A DNA stretch of 64,000 nt from Streptomyces sp. CoH27 (GCF_020181035.1 NZ_JAIQYY010000001.1:403190-467189), one strand, 5' to 3'. Positions 43,727 through 53,061 are shown, numbered from the stretch's first letter. The notes: a model not told the origin generated them from the letters alone. Numbers and translations are program-made.

Positions 43727-45520
43727 ATGACCACCACCGAGTCCCGGCCCACAGCACGCAAACCCGCCCAGCTCGTCGACATGTCCTGGGATCCGATCAC
43801 CCGGATCATCGGCAACCTGGGCATCTACACGAAGATCGACTTCGCCAACCGGGAGGTCGTCGAGTGCCACAGCACCTCGTCGCTCTTCCGCGGCTACTCG
43901 GTGTTCATGAAGGGGAAGGACCCCCGCGACGCGGGCTTCATCACCTCCCGCATCTGCGGCATCTGCGGCGACAACCACACCACGTGCTCCAACTACGCCC
44001 AGCAGATGGCCTACGGCGTCAAACCGCCGAAGCTGGCCGAGCACATCACCAACCTCGGCGAGGCCGCCGAGTACATGTTCGACCACACGCTCTTCCAGGA
44101 CAACCTGGTGTTCGTGGACTTCTGCGAGGCGATGGTCAAGGCCACCAACCCCGGAGTGCTGGCCCGCGCCGAGCGCACGGCCGCGCCCCGCGGGGACGTC
44201 CACGGGTACCGGACCGTCGCCGACATCATGAAGGCCTTCAACCCCTTCGAGGGCGAGGTCTACAAGGAAGCGCTGAAGATGAGCCGGGTCACCCGGGAGA
44301 TGTTCTGCCTGATGGAGGGGCGGCATGTGCACCCCTCCACGATGTATCCGGGCGGTGTCGGCACGATGCCGCAGCCGAACACCTTCACCGACTACCTCTC
44401 CCGGCTGATGCGTGTCATCGACTTCGTGAAGAAGGCGGTGGCGATGAACGACGACGTCTTCGACTTCTTCTACGAGGCCCTGCCCGGCTACGAGGAGGTC
44501 GGCCGGCGCCGCGTCCTGCTGGGCTGCTGGGGCGCCTGGCAGAACCCCGACGTGGTCGACTACCGCTACGCGACGATGAACGAGTGGGGCCGGGCGATGT
44601 ACGTCACGCCCGGCATCGTCGTGGACGGTGAGCTGGTCACCAACAACCTGATCGACATCAACCTGGGCCTGCGCATCATGCTGGGCAGTTCCTACTACGA
44701 GGACTGGGTGAACGAGCAGCCGTTCGTCACCCACGACCCGCTCGGCAACCCCGTCGACATGCGCCACCCCTGGAACCAGACCACCGTCCCGGTGCCGCAG
44801 AAGCGGGACTTCGACGGCAAGTACAGCTGGGTGATGAGCCCGCGCTGGTACCACCCGGAGACGGGACAGCACCTCGCGCTGGACACCGGCGGCGGGCCGC
44901 TCGCCCGGCTGTGGTCGACGGCGCTGAGCGCCCTGGTCGACACGCCGTACGTCAAGGCCACCGGCGACAGCGTGCGCATCTCCCTGCCCAAGGGCGAGAC
45001 GCTGCCGGAGACCACGCTGGAGTGGCGCATCCCGAAATGGAGCAACACCATCGAACGGGATCGCGCCCGGCCCTACTTCGTCGCCTACGCCGCCGCCATG
45101 GCCCTGCAGTTCCTGGAGGAGGCGATGGGGATGCTGCACTCGAGGGACACCAAGGTGTTCGAGAACTTCGAGGTGCCGGACGAGTCGATCGGCTGCGGCT
45201 TCCACGAGGCGGTGCGCGGTGTCCTCTCCCACCACCTGGTGATCAGGGACAAGAAGATCGCCAACTACCACCCGTACCCGCCGACCCCGTGGAACGCGAG
45301 CCCCCGCGACATCTACGGCACACCCGGCCCGTACGAGGACGCCGTGCAGGGCCAGCCGATCTTCGAGGAGAACGGCCCGGACGACTTCAAGGGCGTCGAC
45401 ATCATGCGCACGGTGCGCAGCTTCGACCCGTGTCTGCCGTGCGGTGTGCACATGTACATGGGCAAGGGCCGCACGCTGTCCACGGTGCACTCGCCGACGT
45501 ACGGAGCGAACCATGGCTGA
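43727..45520 (+). CDS. hhyL: [NiFe]-hydrogenase large subunit, group 1h type
   Basis: This 597-residue catalytic subunit oxidises H2 at a Ni-Fe(CN)2CO centre. The L1 motif is RICGICGDNHTTC (Cys77 and Cys80) and the L2 motif is DPCLPCGVH (Cys569 and Cys572), together giving the four Ni ligands. Processing should occur after His575 and remove a 22-residue C-terminal peptide once nickel is in. It follows the small subunit by 66 bp and its last codons overlap the next start. Its class is known for scavenging atmospheric H2 during dormancy in Streptomyces. Confidence 0.96.
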   Translation: MTTTESRPTARKPAQLVDMSWDPITRIIGNLGIYTKIDFANREVVECHSTSSLFRGYSVFMKGKDPRDAGFITSRICGICGDNHTTCSNYAQQMAYGVKPPKLAEHITNLGEAAEYMFDHTLFQDNLVFVDFCEAMVKATNPGVLARAERTAAPRGDVHGYRTVADIMKAFNPFEGEVYKEALKMSRVTREMFCLMEGRHVHPSTMYPGGVGTMPQPNTFTDYLSRLMRVIDFVKKAVAMNDDVFDFFYEALPGYEEVGRRRVLLGCWGAWQNPDVVDYRYATMNEWGRAMYVTPGIVVDGELVTNNLIDINLGLRIMLGSSYYEDWVNEQPFVTHDPLGNPVDMRHPWNQTTVPVPQKRDFDGKYSWVMSPRWYHPETGQHLALDTGGGPLARLWSTALSALVDTPYVKATGDSVRISLPKGETLPETTLEWRIPKWSNTIERDRARPYFVAYAAAMALQFLEEAMGMLHSRDTKVFENFEVPDESIGCGFHEAVRGVLSHHLVIRDKKIANYHPYPPTPWNASPRDIYGTPGPYEDAVQGQPIFEENGPDDFKGVDIMRTVRSFDPCLPCGVHMYMGKGRTLSTVHSPTYGANHG

Positions 45521-46073
45521 CGCCCTACGGCTCGCCGACCCGGCGGTGGAGGCACGGCTGGCCCGGCTCGACGAGGTGCTGGCCGGGCTGGAGTCCGCAC
45601 CCGGCCCGGCGCTGGAGGCGGTCTCGCTGCTGACCGAGGTCTACGGCGAGGCGCTCGGCCGGGTGCTGGACCACGCCGACGCGCCGCTGCGGGCGAGGCT
45701 CGCCGAGGACGAGCTGGTGGGGCATCTGCTGGTGCTGCACGCGATCCATCCCGAGCCACCGGAGCGCCGGGCGGCCCGCGCGGTCGAACGGCTGCGGCCC
45801 GCGGTGCGCGAGCGCGGCGGCGACCTTCAGTGGGCCGGCATCGACGGGAGTGTGGCCCGGGTCCGGCTGGACGCGGGCGGTGGGTGCGGGGCGGGGTGCG
45901 GCGGCGGGGCGGACGACGCCCTGGCGGCCGTCCGGGCGGCCGTGCTGGCCGCGGCGCCCGAGCTGACGGCCGTGTCCCTGGTGCCGGAGGCCGCCGGGCC
46001 GCGGACGGCGCCGGCGTTCGTCCCGCTGGCGACGGTGACCCACCGCGCGGTACGGCCGCAGGAGGCGCGATGA
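45513..46073 (+). CDS. NifU-like protein of the hydrogenase operon
   Basis: This 186-residue protein begins MADALRLADPAVEARL, overlapping the large-subunit stop by 8 bp. The C-terminal half has the NifU/Nfu scaffold pattern (GGDLQWAGIDGSVARVRLDA, GGCGAGCGGGADDALAAVRA), with two cysteines in CGAGC instead of the usual CxxC. It may deliver an iron-sulfur cluster to HhyS or be a rubredoxin-like helper. The N-terminal helical part (about 100 residues) is unrecognised. Confidence 0.78.
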   Translation: MADALRLADPAVEARLARLDEVLAGLESAPGPALEAVSLLTEVYGEALGRVLDHADAPLRARLAEDELVGHLLVLHAIHPEPPERRAARAVERLRPAVRERGGDLQWAGIDGSVARVRLDAGGGCGAGCGGGADDALAAVRAAVLAAAPELTAVSLVPEAAGPRTAPAFVPLATVTHRAVRPQEAR

Positions 46074-46660
46074 CCATGGACGGGGCGCTGGCCCGGGTCA
46101 TCCGGTCCGCCGCGGACCGCGCGGCGGCCGCCGAGGCCGAGCGCTGTGACCTGTGCGCCGCTGCCGTGGCGGACGGCCACCCGCACCTGTACGACACCGG
46201 TGCGGCAGCCGTGCGGTGCGTGTGCGCGCCGTGCTCGGTGCTGTTCCCCGGGGACGCGGCGGGCCGGTACCGGCTCGTGCCCCGGCGCCGGGTCCGGCTG
46301 CCGTCCGTGGACACGGCGGTGCTGGGCGTCCCGGTGGGGCTGGTGTTCTTCGTGCCGCACGAGGACGGCACGGTCAGCGCCGAGGGCCCGAGCCCGGCCG
46401 GGGTCATGCGCTGGGAGGTGAACACGGCGGCCTGGCAGCGGCTGTCCGCCGGGTGTCCGCCGCTCGCCTCCGTGGCACCCGAGGTGGAGGCGCTGCTGGT
46501 GAACACCGTGCGGGGCCTGGACGAACACTGGATCGTGCCGGTCGACGACTGCTACCGGATGGTCGCCCTCGTACGCCGTGAGTGGCGGGGGCTGTCCGGC
46601 GGCGGTCGCGTGTGGCCGGCCGTGGAACGGTTCTTCGCGGAGCTCACCGAGCGGTCGTGA
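46070..46660 (+). CDS. Conserved hydrogenase-cluster protein with two CxxC pairs
   Basis: This 196-residue protein (ATGA overlap with the NifU-like gene) has CDLCAAAVADGHPHLYD and VRCVCAPCSVLF near the N-terminus, a likely zinc or Fe-S site. It continues with VLGVPVGLVFFVPHEDGTVS and a C-terminal domain ending VWPAVERFFAELTERS. I believe it corresponds to the uncharacterised DUF5947 family, but I am not certain. Its position between NifU-like and small proteins implies a maturation or electron-transfer role. Confidence 0.72.
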   Translation: MTMDGALARVIRSAADRAAAAEAERCDLCAAAVADGHPHLYDTGAAAVRCVCAPCSVLFPGDAAGRYRLVPRRRVRLPSVDTAVLGVPVGLVFFVPHEDGTVSAEGPSPAGVMRWEVNTAAWQRLSAGCPPLASVAPEVEALLVNTVRGLDEHWIVPVDDCYRMVALVRREWRGLSGGGRVWPAVERFFAELTERS

Positions 46661-46679
46661 AGCCGGAAAGGAGATGACC

Positions 46680-46886
46680 ATGGGCAGCATCCGAGTGGGC
46701 CGAGCCCAGGCGAGGCCCGACACGCCCACGCACGTACCCGGTCTGCACCAGGGCAACAAGGGCCCGTACGGCCGGCAGGGCGGACACCACGAGGACGGCA
46801 CCGCGGACGCGCGCCGCTCCACGGGGATCCACTCGAAGCGGCATGACGCCGTGCTGAAGGTCATGCCGAACATCTCACCGGGATGA
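46680..46886 (+). CDS. Tiny Gly/His-rich hydrogenase-operon protein
   Basis: This 68-residue basic protein (MGSIRVGRAQARPDTPTHV, GNKGPYGRQGGHHEDGTADA, RRSTGIHSKRHDAVLKVMP) has a GGAG site seven bases upstream and its stop overlaps the next start. It has no membrane segment and no cysteine and is likely disordered. It is rich in Gly, His and Arg. I recognise no family. It could bind metal or partners during assembly. Confidence 0.6.
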   Translation: MGSIRVGRAQARPDTPTHVPGLHQGNKGPYGRQGGHHEDGTADARRSTGIHSKRHDAVLKVMPNISPG

Positions 46887-47086
46887 GGAAACAGGGAGTG
46901 ACCGTGAGGAAGCGCTGCCCGACCGCGAGGTCGGCGATGTCCGGCCGTCAGGTGCTGATCGCCCAGGCGGCTGTGGTGGGCGGCCTGCTACTGGCTCTGC
47001 TCATCAGGCAACTGCCCAGTGTGAGGCGCGAGTTGAGGATCTATCGGATGACCGGTGGCCCGTGCGCCGACCGCCGCCACCGCTGA
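46883..47086 (+). CDS. Tiny single-helix membrane protein
   Basis: This 67-residue protein (ATGA overlap with the preceding gene) has one hydrophobic helix (VLIAQAAVVGGLLLALLI) and a basic tail (RQLPSVRRELRIYRM). An alternative start at GTG 46898 would shorten it slightly. It may anchor the hydrogenase or organise quinone access at the membrane, as small subunits do in other H2-scavenging systems. This is a hypothesis drawn from position only. Confidence 0.62.
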   Translation: MRKQGVTVRKRCPTARSAMSGRQVLIAQAAVVGGLLLALLIRQLPSVRRELRIYRMTGGPCADRRHR

Positions 47087-47093
47087 GCCGGCC

Positions 47094-47441
47094 GTGCACG
47101 AGTTGTCGATCGCGACCGCGATCGTGGAGCAGGCCGAGGAGATCGCCCGCGCGGACGGGGCCGGCGGCGTCTCGTCGGTGACGGTACGCGTGGGCGAGCT
47201 GTCGGGTGTCGTTCCCGACGCGCTGGACTTCGCCTTCGAGGTCGCCCGGGAGGGTACCGCGCTGGCCGCCGCCCGGCTGGTGGTCGAACAGGTGGCCGCC
47301 CAGGCGTACTGCGCGCCGTGCGCCGAGGAGTTCGCGGTCGGCATGCCGCCGTACTTCTGGTGTCCGCGCTGTGACCGGCCCTCACAGGACCTGCGCAGCG
47401 GGCGGGAGTTGGAGATCACGGGCGTCGAACCGGCGCGCTGA
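47094..47441 (+). CDS. hypA: Hydrogenase nickel-insertion protein HypA
   Basis: This 115-residue protein begins VHELSIATAIVEQAEE. The GTG start at 47094 is chosen because His2 must be the second residue to bind nickel. The zinc site has two CxxC pairs (YCAPCAEEF and FWCPRCDRPS). HypA delivers Ni2+ to the large subunit together with HypB, whose gene is in the opposite operon. It is the last gene of the plus-strand operon and is followed by a strong hairpin. Confidence 0.93.
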   Translation: MHELSIATAIVEQAEEIARADGAGGVSSVTVRVGELSGVVPDALDFAFEVAREGTALAAARLVVEQVAAQAYCAPCAEEFAVGMPPYFWCPRCDRPSQDLRSGRELEITGVEPAR

Positions 47442-47444
47442 GCG

Positions 47445-47474
47445 GGCGGCCGGCCCCCCCCGGGGCCGGCCGCC
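47445..47474. terminator. Perfect 13-bp bidirectional terminator
   Basis: GGCGGCCGGCCCC and GGGGCCGGCCGCC form a 13-bp stem around a four-C loop. It lies between the convergent hypA and hypE genes and separates the two halves of the hydrogenase island. Confidence 0.8.
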
Positions 47475-47485
47475 TCGCCGGTTTC

Positions 47486-48559
47486 TCAGCAGATGCGGGG
47501 CAGTTGCTCGCCCAGCGGCAGGTCGACCACGCGGGTGCCGCCGAGGCCGGTGGCGGCGACCACCATGCCGGGGTGATCGGCCACGCACGTGCCGATACGG
47601 GCCGCTCCGGTGCCCTGCGGATGGGACTGCATCGCCGCCAGCACGGCGTCGGCATGCTCCGCGGGCACGAAGGCGACGAGCCGGCCCTCGTTGGCCACGT
47701 ACAGCGGGTCCAGCCCGAGGAAGCCGCAGGCGCTGCGGACCTCGTCCGGGACGGGGACGGCCCGCTCGTCCAGCCGTACCCCGGTGCCGGAGGCGCGGGC
47801 GATCTCGTTCAGGGACGCGCCGAGCCCGCCGCGGGTCGGGTCGCGCAGGACGTGGAGGTCCCGGGTGACCGCCAGCATCGCCGCGACGAGGCCGGCCAGC
47901 GGCGCGGTGTCGGAGGCGATCTCGACGCCGAACTCCAGGCCCTCGCGCACGCTCATGACGGCGACACCGTGCAGGCCGATGGGCCCGCTGACGAGGACGG
48001 CGTCGCCGGGCCGGGCGCGCTGCGGGCGGATGTCGACCGCGTCGGGCACGAGGCCGACGCCGGCGGTGGTGACGTACACGCCGTCGCCGTGTCCGGCCTC
48101 GACCACCTTGGTGTCGCCGGTGGCGACGGTGACGCCGGCGGCCCGCGCCGCGGCGCCGATGGCCTGCGCGACGCGCCCGACGACGCTGATCTCCACCCCC
48201 TCCTCCAGGACGAAGGCGGTGGAGAGGAACGCGGGCCGGGCGCCGCTCATCGCCAGGTCGTTGACCGTGCCGTTGACGGCCAGGTCGCCGAGACTGCCGC
48301 CGGGGAAGAACAGCGGCCGCACCACGTAGGAGTCGGTGGAGAAGGCCAGCCGGGTTCCGGCGAGGTCGAGGACGGCCGAGTCGGTGAGCGCGGCCAGCGT
48401 GGGGTTGCCGTAGGCCGGTGCGAAGACCTGCTCGATCAGTTCGGCGGACAGGGCACCGCCTCCGCCGTGGCCCATGACGACGACCGGCTGGTCGCGCAGG
48501 GGGGCGGGGCAGGTCCAGTTCGAGGGGTCGACGACCGCATCGGTGGCCAGGTCAGCCAA
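47486..48559 (-). CDS. hypE: Hydrogenase maturation protein HypE
   Basis: This 357-residue protein ends in LPRIC, whose C-terminal Cys is carbamoylated by HypF and dehydrated to a thiocyanate for CN- transfer. The ATP-binding PurM-like fold shows [52 protein letters not shown] and [17 protein letters not shown]. It overlaps the hypD end by 8 bp. It is the final gene of the minus-strand operon. Confidence 0.96.
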   Translation of the reverse strand: MADLATDAVVDPSNWTCPAPLRDQPVVVMGHGGGGALSAELIEQVFAPAYGNPTLAALTDSAVLDLAGTRLAFSTDSYVVRPLFFPGGSLGDLAVNGTVNDLAMSGARPAFLSTAFVLEEGVEISVVGRVAQAIGAAARAAGVTVATGDTKVVEAGHGDGVYVTTAGVGLVPDAVDIRPQRARPGDAVLVSGPIGLHGVAVMSVREGLEFGVEIASDTAPLAGLVAAMLAVTRDLHVLRDPTRGGLGASLNEIARASGTGVRLDERAVPVPDEVRSACGFLGLDPLYVANEGRLVAFVPAEHADAVLAAMQSHPQGTGAARIGTCVADHPGMVVAATGLGGTRVVDLPLGEQLPRIC

Positions 48560-49697
48560 CGGGATTCACCTCCGTCTGCGGGATCCGGGACCCTTGTCGT
48601 GCCGGGCCGTCGGTCATCCGCCGATACAGGTAGTAGGCCGCGCAGGCGCCCTCGCTGGAGACCATCGTGGCCCCGAGCGGGGTACGCGGTGTGCAGGCCG
48701 TGCCGAACGCCTCGCACTCGGTCGGCTTGATCAGCCCCTGGAGCACCTCGCCGGCCCGGCACACGGCGGGCTCCTCGGTGCGGATGCCGGTGACGTCGAA
48801 CCGGTGCTCGGCGTCGTACGGCCGGTAGGCGTCGGACAGCCGCCAGCCGCTGGCGGGGATGCGGCCGATGCCGCGCCAGTTGCGGTCGGTCACCTCGAAG
48901 ACCTCCTGCAGCATGCGCAGGGCCGCCGGATTGCCCTGTTCGCGTACGGCGCGCGGGTAGGCGTTCTCCACGAGGTGCTCGCCACGCTCCAGTTGGCGCA
49001 CGGCGCGGCGGATGCCCTCCAGGATGTCCAGCGGCTCGAAACCGGTCACCACGATCGGCACCCGATGCCGGTCGGCCAGGTCGGGATACTCGGCGGTGCC
49101 CATCACGCTGCACACGTGTCCGGCGGCGAGGAAGCCCTGCACCCGGCAGTCAGGTGCCGTCATGATGGCCTCGATCGCCGGCGGCACCCGGACGTGGGAG
49201 ACCAGCAGGCTGAAGTTGCCGACACCGAGACGTCGGGCCTGGTGGACGGCCATGGCGTTGGCGGGGGCGGTCGTCTCGAAGCCGATCGCGAAGAAGACGA
49301 CCTCGCGGTCCGGGTTCCTCCGGGCGAGGTCGAGGGCGTCCAGCGGCGAGTACACGACGCGTACGTCACCGCCCTCACCCTTGACCCGGAACAGGTCGCG
49401 GTCGGTGCCGGGCACGCGCAGCATGTCCCCGAAGGAGCAGAAGATCACTCCGGGGCGGGCGGCGATCTCCAGGGCCTTGTCGATGACGTCGAGCGGGGTG
49501 ACACACACCGGGCAGCCCGGGCCGTGGATCAACTCGACCTCGTCCGGGAGCAGTTGGTCGATTCCGTGGCGGATGATGGAGTGGGTCTGGCCGCCGCAGA
49601 CCTCCATCAGCGCCCAGGGCCGGGTGGCGGTGGCGTGGATCTCGTCCAGCAGCCGCCGGGCCAGCTCGGGATCGTTGAACTCGTCGATGTACTTCAC
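48552..49697 (-). CDS. hypD: Hydrogenase maturation protein HypD
   Basis: This 381-residue scaffold assembles Fe(CN)2CO with HypC. Its conserved cysteines are visible: [20 protein letters not shown], then the C-terminal [4Fe-4S] region [20 protein letters not shown], followed by [20 protein letters not shown]. The length is typical. The ATG overlaps the hypC stop, so HypC and HypD are made in equal amounts. Confidence 0.97.
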   Translation of the reverse strand: MKYIDEFNDPELARRLLDEIHATATRPWALMEVCGGQTHSIIRHGIDQLLPDEVELIHGPGCPVCVTPLDVIDKALEIAARPGVIFCSFGDMLRVPGTDRDLFRVKGEGGDVRVVYSPLDALDLARRNPDREVVFFAIGFETTAPANAMAVHQARRLGVGNFSLLVSHVRVPPAIEAIMTAPDCRVQGFLAAGHVCSVMGTAEYPDLADRHRVPIVVTGFEPLDILEGIRRAVRQLERGEHLVENAYPRAVREQGNPAALRMLQEVFEVTDRNWRGIGRIPASGWRLSDAYRPYDAEHRFDVTGIRTEEPAVCRAGEVLQGLIKPTECEAFGTACTPRTPLGATMVSSEGACAAYYLYRRMTDGPARQGSRIPQTEVNPVG

Positions 49698-49984
49698 CGG
49701 GCCTCACTCCCGTTCCGCTGCCGGGCCGCCTGCTCCCAGGCATCACCGAACTCCTCGTCCAGCAGCCCCAGTTGCTCGAACAGTTCCAGGGACGCGCGGG
49801 CTGACTCCTCGTCCAGACGCTGGAGGGCGAACCCGACGTGGACGATGACGTACTCCCCCACTCGCACGTCGGGCAGGTATTCCAGGCATGCCTGTTTGCG
49901 CACACCGCCGAAGTCGATCAGCCCGGTCAGCGGACTGGCATCGCGGTCGATGGACACGACCTTGCCGGGCACTGCGAGACACAT
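49694..49984 (-). CDS. hypC: Hydrogenase assembly chaperone HypC/HupF
   Basis: This 96-residue protein begins [15 protein letters not shown], where Cys2 is the ligand that holds the Fe centre during transfer to HhyL. The beta-barrel continues with [20 protein letters not shown] and [19 protein letters not shown] slightly long acidic tail ([20 protein letters not shown]) follows. It lies three bases after the hypF stop. Confidence 0.95.
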   Translation of the reverse strand: MCLAVPGKVVSIDRDASPLTGLIDFGGVRKQACLEYLPDVRVGEYVIVHVGFALQRLDEESARASLELFEQLGLLDEEFGDAWEQAARQRNGSEAR

Positions 49985-49987
49985 GGG

Positions 49988-52342
49988 TCACTCCGTCCGT
50001 CGGTTCCTTGCCGTTCCCGCGACCATGAGCTGACCGAGCGCCAGTCCTCCGTCGTTCGGGGGGACTTCGCCGTGCCTGAGGACCGTGAAGCCGTCCGCGG
50101 CCAGCAGCGCGGTGCATTGCCGCTCCAGCAGGCCGTTGGCGAAGACGCCGCCCGTCAGCGCGACCGTGCGCAGGCCGGTGTCGGCGCGGGCGCGGCGGCA
50201 GATCCGGGCGACGACGTGCGCGACACCCCGGTGGAAGCGGGCGGCGAGCACCGGTGCGGGGGTGCCGCGCCGCCGGTCCGCGAGCAGGTCCCGCAGCATC
50301 GGCACGGGACTGCACACGAGGACACCCCTGCCGGTGAGGCCGAAGGGGTACGCCACCGCGTCGTGGTCCGCGGCCTGGAGCGCCGCCGCCTCCAGTTCCA
50401 GCGCGGCCTGCGCCTCGTACCCCGCCCGCTGGCACACCCCCGCCAGGGACGACACCGCGTCGAACAGGCGGCCCATGCCGGACGTCGGGACGCAGGCCGT
50501 CCTCCTGGTCAACTGCTGCCGGAGCAAAGCAAGTTCGGTCTCGGTGCAGGCCCGTACGCTCGGCAGGTCCGGTTCCCAGGCCAGCCCGGCCGCCCACAGC
50601 CTGGCCAGCGCCTGCCGGCACGGGTTGGCCACGCCCGCGTCCCCACCGGGCAGCGGCGCGGGCGCCAGATGCGCGTAGCGCCGGTATCCGCTGTAGCCGG
50701 CGAGCAGGACCTCACCGCCCCACACCGTGCCGTCGTCGCCGTACCCGGTGCCGTCGAAGGCGACCCCGATGACGGGGGCGGTGCCGTCGAGGCCGTGTTC
50801 GGCCATCGCGGAGGCGATGTGGGCGTGGTGGTGCTGGACCAGCCGCAGACAGCCGCCCGGCAGTCCCGCAGCCCGGTGCCGGGCCCGGCGAGTGGAGTGG
50901 TAGCCGGGGTGCCGGTCGGCGGCGACCAGGGCCGGGGTGACCCCGGTCAGGCGGGCCAGGTGCCGCTCGGCGCGCTCGGCGGCTTCCAGGGTGGCCAGTT
51001 CGCCCATGTCGCCGATGTGCGGCCCGAACCAGGCGTGGTCGCCCTCGCCCAGGCAGAGGACGTTCTTCAGGTCGCCGCCGACCGCGAGCGTGGGGCGGAC
51101 CGGGACCGGCAGGCGCAGGGGGCGCGGCACGTATCCGCGGGAGCGGCGCAGCACCTGGGTACTGCCGTCGGGGCGCACCCGCAGCACCGAGTCGTCGCAG
51201 GGGCAGGCGATGGGCCGGTCGTGGGTGAGCCAGGCGTCGGCGAGCCCGGCCAGCCGGGTGAGCGCCTCGGTGTCGTCGGTGACGATGGGTTCGCCGGAGC
51301 GGTTGCCGCTGGTCATGACGAGCATGCGGGGGCCGGGGTGATCGCCGGGCAGCCCCAGCAGCAGCGTGTGGACGGGGGTGTAGGGCAGCATGACCCCCAC
51401 GTGCGGGCTGCCCGGACAGACCTGGTCGGCCAGGCCGGGGCCGTCTGCCGGGGTGCGGCGGCGCAGCAGGACGATGGGGCGGTGCGGGCCGGTCAGGGCC
51501 GCCCGCTCCGCGTCGGAGACGACCGCGATCCGCTCGGCCGTGGGCAGGTCCGCGCACATCACCGCGAAGGCCTTGCCGCCCCGTTCCTTGCGGCCGCGCA
51601 GGGTGGCCACGGCCCGGGCGTCGGTGGCGTCGCAGGCCAGGTGGTAGCCGCCGAGTCCCTTAACGGCGACGATCCGCCCGGCGGCCAGCAGCGCCCGCGC
51701 GGCCGCGAGGGCGTCCGCGTCCCGGGCCGGGCGCACCCCGAGGCCGTCGGCCGGGATCAGGGCGAGCCTCGGGCCGCAGTCGGGACAGGCGACGGGCTGG
51801 GCGTGGAACCGCCGGTCGGCGGGGGCGCCGTACTCCCGGGCGCAGGCGGGGCACATCGGGAAGCCGGCCATGGTGGTGGCCGCGCGGTCGTACGGCATGC
51901 CGGTGGCGATGGTGAACCGGGGGCCGCAGTGGGTGCAGGTGACGAACGGGTGCCGATGGCGCCGGTCGGCCGGATCGGCCAGTTCGCGCAGACAGTCGGC
52001 GCAGGTGGCGGTGTCGGGCGGAAGCTCGGTGCGGCCGCCGGCCCGCTCGGTGGAGCGGATGGCGAAGGGGCCGGTGTCGCCCGTGGCGGGCAGGTCCGCG
52101 CAGTCGACGGCGGTCACGGTGGACAGCGGCGGCGGCTGTTCGGCGAGGCGGACACAGAAGCGGTGCACCTCCTCCGCGGGGCCCTCGATCTCGATGTGCA
52201 CGCCGTCGCCGGTGTTGCCGACGAATCCGGCGAGGCCGAGTCCGGCGGCGAGGCGGTGCACGTACGGCCGGAAGCCGACCCCCTGCACGGTGCCCCGCAC
52301 GATGACGACGCGGCGCACGAGGCCGGCGGCGGGGGCGGTCAT
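49988..52342 (-). CDS. hypF: Carbamoyltransferase HypF
   Basis: This 784-residue protein makes the carbamoyl group that becomes CN-. In order: an acylphosphatase-like domain (GTVQGVGFRPYVHRLAAGLG), zinc fingers with four CxxC pairs (CADCLRELADP, CTHCGPRF, CPACAREYG, CPDCGPRLAL), a YrdC domain (AVKGLGGYHLACDATD), and a Kae1-like carbamoyltransferase domain (VQHHHAHIASAMAEHGLDG, VIGVAFDGTGYGDDGTVWGG, VALTGGVFANGLLE). The ATG overlaps the hypB stop. Carbamoyl phosphate and ATP are the substrates. Confidence 0.97.
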   Translation of the reverse strand: MTAPAAGLVRRVVIVRGTVQGVGFRPYVHRLAAGLGLAGFVGNTGDGVHIEIEGPAEEVHRFCVRLAEQPPPLSTVTAVDCADLPATGDTGPFAIRSTERAGGRTELPPDTATCADCLRELADPADRRHRHPFVTCTHCGPRFTIATGMPYDRAATTMAGFPMCPACAREYGAPADRRFHAQPVACPDCGPRLALIPADGLGVRPARDADALAAARALLAAGRIVAVKGLGGYHLACDATDARAVATLRGRKERGGKAFAVMCADLPTAERIAVVSDAERAALTGPHRPIVLLRRRTPADGPGLADQVCPGSPHVGVMLPYTPVHTLLLGLPGDHPGPRMLVMTSGNRSGEPIVTDDTEALTRLAGLADAWLTHDRPIACPCDDSVLRVRPDGSTQVLRRSRGYVPRPLRLPVPVRPTLAVGGDLKNVLCLGEGDHAWFGPHIGDMGELATLEAAERAERHLARLTGVTPALVAADRHPGYHSTRRARHRAAGLPGGCLRLVQHHHAHIASAMAEHGLDGTAPVIGVAFDGTGYGDDGTVWGGEVLLAGYSGYRRYAHLAPAPLPGGDAGVANPCRQALARLWAAGLAWEPDLPSVRACTETELALLRQQLTRRTACVPTSGMGRLFDAVSSLAGVCQRAGYEAQAALELEAAALQAADHDAVAYPFGLTGRGVLVCSPVPMLRDLLADRRRGTPAPVLAARFHRGVAHVVARICRRARADTGLRTVALTGGVFANGLLERQCTALLAADGFTVLRHGEVPPNDGGLALGQLMVAGTARNRRTE

Positions 52343-53061
52343 GCGAGGGAAGCGGGGGAGGCGGGGTGATGGCCGTGCGGACGCGGGGCGAGGGGCGGGC
52401 GGTGCGGGATGCCGTCCCGGGCGGCGAGGGCGCGGTCCAGGAGGGTGTCGACACCGGCGCCGGTGCGGGCGCAGGACCGGACGATCTCCACGCCCGGGTT
52501 GACCCGGTGCACGTTCGTCCGGAAGGCGCTCTCGTCGAAGCCGGCCGGCTCGGCGAGGTCGGTCTTGGTGATGACGACCAGATGGGCCGAGCCGAACGCG
52601 GTCGGGTACTTCAGCGGCTTGTCCTCGCCCTCGGTGACCGCCATCAGCACGATCCGCAAGGTCTCGCCGAGGTCGTACGCGGCGGGGCAGACGAGGTTGC
52701 CGACGTTCTCCACGAAGAGCAGCCGGGTGTCCGGCGGCAGCCAGCCGTCCAGCCGGGCGCGTACCTGGCGGGCCTCCAGGTGGCACAGTCCGTCGGTGAG
52801 CAGCTGCTGGACGGGCGCCCCGGACCGGGCGAGCCGTACGGCGTCGTTCTCGGTGGCGAGATCCGCGGTCAGCGCGGCCACCGGCACGCCCCGCCCGACC
52901 GCGCGGGCCAGGACCCGGCCGAGGAGTTCGGTCTTGCCGCTGCCGGGGCTGGACAGCAGGTTGACGACGCTCACGCCCTGTCCGGCGAGGTCGCCGCGCA
53001 GGCCCGCGGCCAGGTCGTCGTTCTTGGCCAGGACGGCCTGGCGGACGTCGGACCGGCACAT
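52339..53061 (-). CDS. hypB: Hydrogenase nickel GTPase HypB
   Basis: This 240-residue SIMIBI GTPase drives nickel insertion. The P-loop is LLSSPGSGKTEL, the metal site reads LCHLEARQV with adjacent Cys-His, then VENVGNLVCPAAYDLGE and VVITKTDL. The C-terminus has a few His residues (RPHGHHPA), but the N-terminal His-rich nickel store found in some HypB proteins is absent. The start at 53061 (MCRSDVRQAVLAKND) has GAGGAG upstream. Confidence 0.96.
   Translation of the reverse strand: MCRSDVRQAVLAKNDDLAAGLRGDLAGQGVSVVNLLSSPGSGKTELLGRVLARAVGRGVPVAALTADLATENDAVRLARSGAPVQQLLTDGLCHLEARQVRARLDGWLPPDTRLLFVENVGNLVCPAAYDLGETLRIVLMAVTEGEDKPLKYPTAFGSAHLVVITKTDLAEPAGFDESAFRTNVHRVNPGVEIVRSCARTGAGVDTLLDRALAARDGIPHRPPLAPRPHGHHPASPASLA

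Noticed and set aside
42470..45514. 1014-codon open frame on the minus strand across the hydrogenase genes
   Set aside because: It is antisense to hhyS/hhyL, whose motifs are certain. Long antisense frames are normal at this GC content.
49838..52369. 843-codon plus-strand frame opposite hypF
   Set aside because: Its translation is low-complexity and HypF is certain on the other strand.
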